The notes beneath the pieces are model-generated. The model ran no database searches. It saw only the letters and a list, made by a program, of their open reading frames with translations, and was not told the origin of the DNA. Positions 57,776-64,000 of a stretch of 64,000 nt of DNA are shown in pieces (within the stretch, counting starts at the first letter, position 1; every line of letters starts with the position of its first letter). The stretch is from Actinomadura rifamycini DSM 43936 (GTDB taxonomy: Bacteria > Actinomycetota > Actinomycetes > Streptosporangiales > Streptosporangiaceae): assembly GCF_000425065.1 (NCBI RefSeq), contig NZ_AULB01000017.1, positions 124,001-188,000 of the forward strand, given 5' to 3'. The translations under genes were made by a program, and so were the position numbers.

Positions 57776-58351
57776 GTGATCGCGGCTGAGGGCACGGAAG
57801 CGCTCGTCCTGCGACCGCGTCGGCAGTGGGCGGTCGCGGCGCCCGTCTTCGTGGCGCTGACCTGCTACGCCGTCGGCGTCATCGCGCTGCTGGGGCCGAA
57901 GGGCATGATGATCGCCGCGCCGCTGCTGGTCTGCACCGCCGTGCTCCTCACCGGACGGCCCCCATGGGCGCGGACGACGGTGGACGCGCGGGGGATCGCC
58001 TGGCGGAGGGGCTGGACGTCCGGGCGCGTGCCGTGGCGGGACGTCGCGAAGATCGCGATCGTGCCGCGCGGCCCGACGGCCGGGTACGGGCTCGTCGTGA
58101 CGACGCGGACGGGGCCGCGGGCGCCGCTGCCGGCGCCGACCTTCGGCCCGTACGCGTCCGCGGCCGCGATGGCGGCCGAGGTCGAGGCCGTCCTGGCGCG
58201 GGCCGGGGCGCATCGGGACGGCATGGCGCTCGTGCCGCCGGGCCCCTGGGGGAGACGTGCGGCGGTCGCGGGCCATGTCGGCTTTCTGGCCGTCTGGCTG
58301 TTCTTGTGCGCCCTGTTCCTCTACCTGGCCGCCTCGGGGACGGCCGGGTAG
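57776..58351 (+). CDS. Membrane protein with PH-like domain
   Basis: A 191-residue protein: two N-terminal helices (~20-60), a small soluble domain with the bacterial-PH-type core RTTVDARGIAWRRGWTSGRVPWRDVAKIAIVPRG (~65-110), and a final helix (GFLAVWLFLCALFLYLAA). Function unknown. Convergent with the enoyl-CoA hydratase gene, 12 nt between the stops. Confidence 0.75.
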   Translation: MIAAEGTEALVLRPRRQWAVAAPVFVALTCYAVGVIALLGPKGMMIAAPLLVCTAVLLTGRPPWARTTVDARGIAWRRGWTSGRVPWRDVAKIAIVPRGPTAGYGLVVTTRTGPRAPLPAPTFGPYASAAAMAAEVEAVLARAGAHRDGMALVPPGPWGRRAAVAGHVGFLAVWLFLCALFLYLAASGTAG

Positions 58352-58363
58352 AGGTGCGGGGCG

Positions 58364-59173
58364 CTACTCGCCCTTGTAGACGGGGGCGCGCTTCTCCTTG
58401 AACGCCTTGGAGCCCTCCTTGGCGTCCTCGGAGCCGATGACGGGCCAGCCGATCTCGTCGGAGATCTTGAGGGCCTCCTCCTCCGCGAGGTGCTCGGTCT
58501 CGCGGTAGGTGCGCAGGATGGCCTGGACGGCGAGGGGGCCGCACTCGGCGATCTGGTCGGCGAGCTCGCGGGCGGCGGCGAGGGCGGTGCCGTCCGGGAC
58601 GATCTTGTTGATGAGGCCCATCGCGAGGGCTTCCTGCGGGGTCACCGAGCGGGCGGTCAGCAGGATGTCCATCGCGTTCGCGTAGCCGATCTGGCGGGGG
58701 AGCCGGATCGCGCAGCCGCCCATCGGGAAGAGGCCGCGCTTGGCCTCGTACAGGCCGAGGGTGGCGCTCTCGGCGACGACGCGCAGGTCGGTGCCCGCGA
58801 GCAGTTCGGTGCCGCCGGCGACGGCCCAGCCCTCGATGGCGCAGATGAGCGGCTTCGTGGGGCGGCCCTCGCGGAGCAGGCCCTTCCAGTGCCAGTTCTC
58901 GATGCGGTCCATCCGCGCCTTGATCTCGGGGTCGGACGGCGGCTGCCCCATCGCCTTCAGGTCGGCGCCCGCGCAGAACGTGCCCTCCGCCCCGGTGAGG
59001 ATCCCGACCCGGACTTCGGGCGTGTCGGACATGTACTGCCACGCCTCCGCGAGACCGAGCAGCATGCTCCCGCTGAAGGCGTTGCGGGCCTCCGGGCGGT
59101 TCATCGTGACGATGACGACGTGACCGTCGCGCTCGACGGTGCAGTGCTCGGTGCTGATCGGCAGCCGTTCCAC
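58364..59173 (-). CDS. Enoyl-CoA hydratase, EchA19-like (steroid side chain)
   Basis: A 269-residue crotonase: VIVTMNRPEARNAF, the oxyanion-hole segment GTFCAGADLKAMG and AIEGWAVAGGTELLAGTDLRVVAESATLGLYEAKRGLFPMGG, with the catalytic glutamate region near GLYEAKRG. In M. tuberculosis EchA19 hydrates the cholest-4,22(24)-dienoyl-CoA side chain and lies beside fadD19, the same arrangement as here. GTG start with GGAGGG upstream. KstR-like sites lie between it and the divergent fadD gene. Confidence 0.9.
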   Translation of the reverse strand: MERLPISTEHCTVERDGHVVIVTMNRPEARNAFSGSMLLGLAEAWQYMSDTPEVRVGILTGAEGTFCAGADLKAMGQPPSDPEIKARMDRIENWHWKGLLREGRPTKPLICAIEGWAVAGGTELLAGTDLRVVAESATLGLYEAKRGLFPMGGCAIRLPRQIGYANAMDILLTARSVTPQEALAMGLINKIVPDGTALAAARELADQIAECGPLAVQAILRTYRETEHLAEEEALKISDEIGWPVIGSEDAKEGSKAFKEKRAPVYKGE

Positions 59174-59200
59174 GGCGGTCCCTCCTGCAGGCTAAGAAAC

Positions 59201-59269
59201 GAGAACAGATTCTAGTAAGAGTCCTCCCCGGCCGGTAGGTCTTGCTCTGCAAAACGAGAACGTGATCTA
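59201..59269. promoter_or_regulatory. KstR-like sites in the echA/fadD divergent promoter
   Basis: GAGAACAGATTCTA (59201-59214) and GAGAACGTGATCTA (59256-59269) are both close to the KstR half-palindrome pattern (two differences each), one per promoter of the divergent pair. TAGAAT (59214-59209, minus strand) could be the echA -10. Confidence 0.5.
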
Positions 59270-59329
59270 CTTTGGCAGTCGGGCGCCGGAGTGTGACGGC
59301 GCTCACCCGTGCTCACGGAGGGAGACCCG

Positions 59330-60889
59330 ATGGGAGCGTTGGGCTTTTGGCGGTTGGCGCAGGCCGACCCCGAATGGGTGGCCGCCGTCGATCCGGACGG
59401 GACGCGGTACACCGCGGGCGACCTGCTCGCGCGCTCGAACCGGCTCGTCCACGGGCTTCGCGGTCTCGGCCTGAAGGCGGGCGACGGGATCTGCGGGCTC
59501 GTGCCGAACGGCGTCGAGGGAGTGGTGCTGTACCTCGCGGCGCTGCAGGCGGGCTGGTACTACACCCCGATCAACTGGCACCTGACCGGTCCGGAGATCG
59601 GTTACATCGTCGAGGACAGCGAAGCGAAGGCGTTCTTCGTCCACGAGCGGTACGCGCAGGAAGGCGCGCGGGCGGGCGAGTCCATCGAGGCGCACCGGCG
59701 GTTCGCGTTCGGCGACGTCGAGGGGTTCCGGCCGTACGAGGAGCTCGTCGACGGCAGGCCGGACACGCTGCCGGACGACCGCACCAACGGCGCGACGATG
59801 CACTACACGTCCGGGACGACCGGACGGCCCAAGGGCGTGAAGCGCGCGCTGATGGGGATCGACCCGGACGACAGCGCGGAGTTGCTGACGTTCCTGCTGG
59901 GCCTGTTCGGCATCCCGCCGGGGCGGCCGGCGGGCGGCGAGCCGCAGGCGCACCTGATCACGTCGCCGAACTACCACACGGCCGTGACCCAGTTCGGCGG
60001 GACGGCCCTGCACATGGGGCACACGCTCGTCTACACCGACAAGTGGGACGCCGAGGACTGCCTGCGGGTCATCCAGGAGCACCGCGTCACGAACACCCAC
60101 ATGGTGCCGACGCACTTCAAGCGGCTGCTGGCGCTCCCCGAGGACGTCCGGAACCGGTACGACGTGTCGTCGATGAAGTGGGCGATCCACGCGGCCGCGC
60201 CGTGCCCGGTGCCGATCAAGCAGCGGATGCTCGAGTGGTGGGGCGACTGCATCTGGGAGTACTACGCGGCGACCGAGGGCGGCGGGACGATCGCGAGCCC
60301 CGAGGACTGGCGGGCGCACCCCGGGACGGTCGGGAACGCGTGGCCGATCAGCGAACTGCTCATCGTGGACGATGACGGCGAACCCGTCCCGGCGGGGACG
60401 CACGGCACGATCTACATGAAGATGGCCGGTGCGGACTTCGAGTACAAGGGCGACAAGGCGAAGACGGAGAAGGACCGGCTCAAGGACTTCTTCACCGTCG
60501 GAGACATCGGCTACCTCACCGAGGACGGCTTCCTGTTCCTGTCCGACCGCAAGTCCGACATGATCATCTCGGGCGGCGCGAACATCTACCCCGCCGAGAT
60601 CGAGAACGAGATCACCCTGCACCCCAAGGTCGCGGACGTCGCCGTGTTCGGCATTCCCGACGACGAGTGGGGCGAGCAGATCAAGGCGGTCGTGGAGCCC
60701 GCCGCGGGCGTCGAGCCGGGCCCGGACCTCGCGGCCGAGATCCTCGCGTCCCTGGAGGGCCGGCTCGCGCGGATGAAGTGGCCGAAGACGATCGACTTCA
60801 TCGAGACGATGCCGCGCGAGCCGAACGGCAAGCTGCTCAAGCGCAAGCTCAGGGACCCGTACTGGAAGGACCGTGAGAGTGCCATCTGA
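59330..60889 (+). CDS. Acyl-CoA synthetase, FadD19-like (steroid C26 activation)
   Basis: A 519-residue adenylate-forming enzyme with A3 motif YTSGTTGRPKGVKRAL, A5 EYYAATEGGGTI, A8 SDRKSDMIISGGANIYPAEIE and the A10 lysine in PNGKLLKRKLR. FadD19 activates the cholesterol side-chain carboxylate in M. tuberculosis, which has the same flanking genes. I chose ATG 59330, preceded by GGAGGGAG, over GTG 59309. The OB-fold gene starts within its last codons, so the genes form one operon to at least 63999. Confidence 0.9.
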   Translation: MGALGFWRLAQADPEWVAAVDPDGTRYTAGDLLARSNRLVHGLRGLGLKAGDGICGLVPNGVEGVVLYLAALQAGWYYTPINWHLTGPEIGYIVEDSEAKAFFVHERYAQEGARAGESIEAHRRFAFGDVEGFRPYEELVDGRPDTLPDDRTNGATMHYTSGTTGRPKGVKRALMGIDPDDSAELLTFLLGLFGIPPGRPAGGEPQAHLITSPNYHTAVTQFGGTALHMGHTLVYTDKWDAEDCLRVIQEHRVTNTHMVPTHFKRLLALPEDVRNRYDVSSMKWAIHAAAPCPVPIKQRMLEWWGDCIWEYYAATEGGGTIASPEDWRAHPGTVGNAWPISELLIVDDDGEPVPAGTHGTIYMKMAGADFEYKGDKAKTEKDRLKDFFTVGDIGYLTEDGFLFLSDRKSDMIISGGANIYPAEIENEITLHPKVADVAVFGIPDDEWGEQIKAVVEPAAGVEPGPDLAAEILASLEGRLARMKWPKTIDFIETMPREPNGKLLKRKLRDPYWKDRESAI

Positions 60890-61808
60890 CGTGAACCACG
60901 TCGTCGAGTTCCCCGGCGGCTACACCCGCTCGGTCGGCCCGGTCATCGGCCGGTTCCTGAGCGAGCTGCGGGACGGCCGGCTGGTCGGCGTCCGGACGGG
61001 CGGGGGCCGCGTGCTCGTGCCGCCGGCCGAGTACGACCCCGACACCGGCGACGACGTCACGGACGAGTTCGTCGAGGTCGGCCCCGCCGGCACCGTGACC
61101 ACGTGGTCGTGGGTGCCGCACCCGGCGAAGGAGCACCCGTTCGACCGTCCGTTCGCGTGGGCGCTGATCCGCCCGGACGGCGCCGACACCGCGCTCGTCC
61201 ACGCGCTGGACGTCGGCGTGTTCGACGCGGGCGCGGAGCCGCCGAAGTTCCTGAAGACGGGGATGCGGGTGCGGCCGAAGTGGCGGGCGGAGCGCACCGG
61301 CGCCATCGGCGACATCGAGTGCTTCCTGCCGGAAGTCACGATGATCAACCCGCAGGCGAAGCTGGAGTACCGGCTGAGCGGCGGGCGGGCGCTGCGCCGG
61401 TACCTGGAGGGCATGTCCGAGGGCCGCGTCCTCGGCAACCGGTGCCCGGTGTGCGAGGCGGTCATCGTCCCGATGAAGGAGACGTGCCCGCGCGACGGCG
61501 TGCCGATGCCCGAGGAGGTCGAGCTGCCGGACGTCGGCACGCTGACCACGTTCGCGGTCAACAACATCCCCGACCCGCGGGCGCCCGAGGTGCCGTTCGT
61601 GTCCGGGTACGTCCTGCTGGACGGCGCGGGCGTCCCGATGCTGACGCTGGTCGCGGGCATCCCGGCCGACCAGGTCCGGATGGGCATGCGCGTCAAGGCC
61701 GAGTGGCGGCCCCGCGAGGAGTGGGACGCGAGCGTGAACAACATCAAGTGGTTCGCGCCCATCGACGAGCCGGACGTCCCCTTCGACGAGATCAAGGACT
61801 ACCTCTGA
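60879..61808 (+). CDS. Zn-ribbon/OB-fold (DUF35) protein, Rv3521-like
   Basis: A 309-residue protein with two OB-fold halves and a zinc ribbon between them: RCPVCEAVIVPMKETCPRDG supplies CxxC and a further Cys. DUF35 proteins pair with thiolase-like partners, here the two genes downstream, and complete the active complex or bring substrate. M. tuberculosis Rv3521 occupies the same slot. The GTG at 60879 lies 8 nt after AGGA; GTG 60873 is the next choice. It overlaps the end of fadD and the ATG of the following gene overlaps its stop (TGATG). Confidence 0.87.
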   Translation: MPSDVNHVVEFPGGYTRSVGPVIGRFLSELRDGRLVGVRTGGGRVLVPPAEYDPDTGDDVTDEFVEVGPAGTVTTWSWVPHPAKEHPFDRPFAWALIRPDGADTALVHALDVGVFDAGAEPPKFLKTGMRVRPKWRAERTGAIGDIECFLPEVTMINPQAKLEYRLSGGRALRRYLEGMSEGRVLGNRCPVCEAVIVPMKETCPRDGVPMPEEVELPDVGTLTTFAVNNIPDPRAPEVPFVSGYVLLDGAGVPMLTLVAGIPADQVRMGMRVKAEWRPREEWDASVNNIKWFAPIDEPDVPFDEIKDYL

Positions 61809-62842
61809 TGCGAGAAGTAGCCGTCGTCGCCTTCACGCAGAGCGAGCACAGCGGCGCGGACCAGGGGCTGCTGGAGACCGAGATCCTCGCCCCGGTGATC
61901 GGCGAGATCAAGGAGCGGACCGGGCTGAACCGGTTCGGGTTCACCTGCTCGGGGTCCTGCGACTACCTCCAGGGCGCCCCGTTCGCGTTCGTGTCGGCGC
62001 TGGACACGGTCGGCGCGTGGCCGCCGATCTCCGAGAGCCACGTCGAGATGGACGGCGCGTGGGCGCTGTACGAGGCGTGGGTGAAGCTCCAGACCGGCGA
62101 GACCGACACGGCCCTGGTGTACGGGTTCGGCAAGTCGACCCAGAACGACATCCGCGCGATCTTCACGCAGCAGCACGACCCGTACTACCTGGCGCCGCTC
62201 GGCGTCGACCACGTGTCGCTCGCCGCGATGCAGGCCCGCGCGTACATGGAGAGGTCCGGCACCAAGGAGGACGACCTGCGCGCGGTGGCCGCGCGGTCCC
62301 GCGCGGCCGGGCGCGGCAACCCGTTCGCCCTCGACCTGCCCGACCCCGCGGACGGCGCCGGCTACGACGTCGCGCCGCTGCGCGAGCACGACGTCGCGCC
62401 GCTGACGGACGGCGCCGCGGCGATCGTCCTCGCGGCCGGGGACCGGGCGCGCGAGCTGTGCGAGCGGCCCGCGTGGATCACCGGGTTCGACCACCGCGTC
62501 GAGCCGCACTCGCCGGGCGCCCGCGACCTGACCCGCTCGGAGTCGACGCGGATCGCCGGGGAGAAGGCGGGCGCGGCGGGCGTCGACGTCGCGGAGCTGC
62601 ACGCCCAGTTCAGCCACGAGGAGCTGATCCTGCGCGAGGCCCTCGGCCTCGGCGACGGCGTCGCCGTCAACCCGTCCGGCGGGGCCCTCGCGGCGAACCC
62701 GCTGATGGCGGCGGGCCTCATCCGGATCGGCGAGGCCGCGGCCCGGATCCACGACGGGACGGCGTCGCGGACGCTCGGGCACGCGTCGTCCGGTCCCTGC
62801 CTGCAGCAGAACCTCGTGTGCGTGATGTCGGGAGAGAAGTAA
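61808..62842 (+). CDS. Thiolase-like lipid-transfer protein, Ltp4-like
   Basis: A 344-residue thiolase-fold protein (REVAVVAFTQSEHSG, FTCSGSCDYLQG, PLTDGAAAIVLAA, VAELHAQFSHEELILREALGLGDG, AVNPSGGALAANPLMAAGLIRIGEAA). It corresponds to Ltp4/Rv3522, which pairs with Ltp3 in cleaving the steroid side chain as a thiolase or aldolase-type complex. The reactive cysteine is probably in the FTCSGSCD region. Coupled to both neighbours by stop/start overlaps (TGATG and TAATG). Confidence 0.87.
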   Translation: MREVAVVAFTQSEHSGADQGLLETEILAPVIGEIKERTGLNRFGFTCSGSCDYLQGAPFAFVSALDTVGAWPPISESHVEMDGAWALYEAWVKLQTGETDTALVYGFGKSTQNDIRAIFTQQHDPYYLAPLGVDHVSLAAMQARAYMERSGTKEDDLRAVAARSRAAGRGNPFALDLPDPADGAGYDVAPLREHDVAPLTDGAAAIVLAAGDRARELCERPAWITGFDHRVEPHSPGARDLTRSESTRIAGEKAGAAGVDVAELHAQFSHEELILREALGLGDGVAVNPSGGALAANPLMAAGLIRIGEAAARIHDGTASRTLGHASSGPCLQQNLVCVMSGEK

Positions 62843-63999
62843 TGGCCAACTCCTGTGCGGTCATCGGCGTCGGGCAGACGCAGTACAAGACCAGGCGGCT
62901 GGACGTGTCGATGGCGGGGCTGCTGCGCGAGGCGGCGCGGCGGGCGCTCGACGACGCGGGGCTGACCTGGCGGGACATCGACGCGATCGTCGTCGGCAAG
63001 GCCCCCGACCTGTTCGAGGGCGTCGTGATGCCGGAGCTGTTCCTCGCGGACGCGCTGGGCGCCGCGGGCAAGCCGCTGATCCGGGTGCACACGGCCGGGT
63101 CGGTCGGCGGGTCCACCGCGATCGTCGCGGCGAACCTCGTCCGCAGCGGCGTCCACGACCGGGTGCTCACGCTGGCGTGGGAGAAGCAGTCGGAGTCGAA
63201 CGCGACGTGGGCGCTGACGGTGAACTCGCCGTTCACGACGTCGCTGGTGGTGGGCGCGGGCGGCTACTTCGCCCCGCACATCCGCGCGTACATCCGCCGG
63301 ACCGGCGCGCCCGAGCACATCGGGCACCTCGTCGCCGTCAAGGACCGGGAGAACGCGCTGCGCAACCCGTACGCGCACCTGAAGATCCCCGGCATCTCCC
63401 GCGAGATGGTCGAGTCGACGCCGATGCTGTGGGAGCCGATCCGCTACCTCGACACGTGCCCGTCGTCGGACGGCGCGTGCGCGATGGTGCTCGCGTCCGA
63501 GGACGCCGCGAAGAAGGCGCCCGGCAAGCCCGCGTGGGTGCAGGCGGCGGCGATGCGCTCGGAGCCGATGGCGTTCGCGGGCCGCGACAACGTCAGCCCG
63601 CAGGCCGGCAAGGACTGCGCCGCCGACGTGTACGCGCAGGCCGGGATCGCCGACCCGCGCCGCGAGCTCGACTGCGCCGAGGTGTACGTCCCGTTCTCCT
63701 GGTACGAGCCGATGTGGCTGGAGAACCTGGGGTTCTGCGGCGACGGCGAGGGCTGGAAGGTCACCGAGTCGGGCGCGACGGCCTTCGGCGGCGACATCCC
63801 CTGGAACCCGTCCGGCGGCGTGCTGTCGTCCAACCCGATCGGCGCGTCCGGGATGATCCGCTTCGCCGAGGCGGCGATGCAGGTCAGCGACCGGGCCGGC
63901 GAGCACCAGGTGGAGGGCGCCCGCCGCGCCCTCGGGCACGCCTACGGCGGCGGCGCCCAGTTCTACGCGATGTGGATCGTCGGCAGCGAGAAGCCGTAG
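62842..63999 (+). CDS. Thiolase-like lipid-transfer protein, Ltp3-like
   Basis: A 385-residue thiolase-fold protein: CAVIGVGQTQYKTRRLDVSMAGLLREAARRALDDAGL, VHTAGSVGGSTAIVAANLVRSG, CPSSDGACAMVLASED, ELDCAEVYVPFSWYEP and the C-terminal NPSGGVLSSNPIGASGMIRFAEAAMQV. It matches Ltp3/Rv3523 in order and length. The stop lies one base before the window ends, so any following operon gene is out of view. The partner is the Ltp4-like protein encoded immediately upstream. Confidence 0.88.
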   Translation: MANSCAVIGVGQTQYKTRRLDVSMAGLLREAARRALDDAGLTWRDIDAIVVGKAPDLFEGVVMPELFLADALGAAGKPLIRVHTAGSVGGSTAIVAANLVRSGVHDRVLTLAWEKQSESNATWALTVNSPFTTSLVVGAGGYFAPHIRAYIRRTGAPEHIGHLVAVKDRENALRNPYAHLKIPGISREMVESTPMLWEPIRYLDTCPSSDGACAMVLASEDAAKKAPGKPAWVQAAAMRSEPMAFAGRDNVSPQAGKDCAADVYAQAGIADPRRELDCAEVYVPFSWYEPMWLENLGFCGDGEGWKVTESGATAFGGDIPWNPSGGVLSSNPIGASGMIRFAEAAMQVSDRAGEHQVEGARRALGHAYGGGAQFYAMWIVGSEKP

Positions 64000-64000
64000 C

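Overview
This is a continuous stretch of a high-GC actinomycete chromosome. The codon usage, SmpB/tmRNA, FtsEX, XRE-DUF397 and AftD/DUF3068 genes, and a mycobacterium-like steroid locus all fit an actinomycete. A Thermomonosporaceae (Actinomadura-like) host is my best guess, but that is inference. No complete insertion sequence, prophage, CRISPR array or tRNA was seen. The only RNA gene found is tmRNA.

Layout. (1) 1-10.3 kb is a conserved core block: prfB (minus strand) flanked by two paralogous lipoproteins, a small zinc-ribbon membrane protein, ftsE-ftsX, an S41 protease, smpB, a PBP-like lipoprotein whose three catalytic motifs are all destroyed, then ssrA between two good hairpin terminators. 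(2) 10.4-18.8 kb holds single genes: a pyrimidine-dimer-glycosylase-like protein, a SUKH/HEAT protein, a secreted intradiol dioxygenase, an SDR, an EI24 protein and a two-domain FadE34-type acyl-CoA dehydrogenase. (3) 18.8-30.3 kb is an envelope-glycan cluster (DUF2613 peptide, GT2, GT1, a giant AftD-like GT-C, acyltransferase, methyltransferase, DUF3068/PorA-like) resembling M. tuberculosis Rv0224c-Rv0228/Rv0236c. (4) 30.4-34.5 kb holds an IpdC-like flavin enzyme under a KstR-like operator, an erythromycin-esterase-like gene, and a two-domain MerR regulator followed by a paired SMR transporter.

(5) 34.4-42.9 kb is an accessory island. A tightly overlapping minus-strand operon encodes a 40-residue peptide, a JmjC/cupin oxygenase, an aldo/keto reductase and an APH-like kinase; it looks like an undescribed peptide-modification (RiPP-like) cassette. 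Divergent from it is an HTH-SLOG gene interrupted by an in-frame TAA and overlapping a RibD-type reductase. A WD40 remnant, NIPSNAP, an anti-sigma-like ATPase and an XRE/DUF397 pair follow. (6) 43-47.5 kb carries a secreted lipase and a probable glutarate module (CaiB/BaiF CoA-transferase, glutaryl-CoA dehydrogenase, GntR). (7) 47.6-56.6 kb is a catabolic cluster: an ABC importer, an M19-like protein with altered metal ligands, two unrecognised proteins and an IclR regulator on the minus strand, divergent from a GabT-like aminotransferase, with a RidA gene beyond. (8) 58.3-64 kb is a steroid side-chain block in the order echA19 / fadD19 - OB-fold protein - ltp4 - ltp3, with KstR-like sites between the divergent genes.

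A recurring feature is a TANNNT -10 box lying 6-7 nt before the start codon, which predicts leaderless transcripts for about nine genes, prfB among them. Functions, motifs and M. tuberculosis comparisons come from reading the translations and from memory of the families; no search was run.
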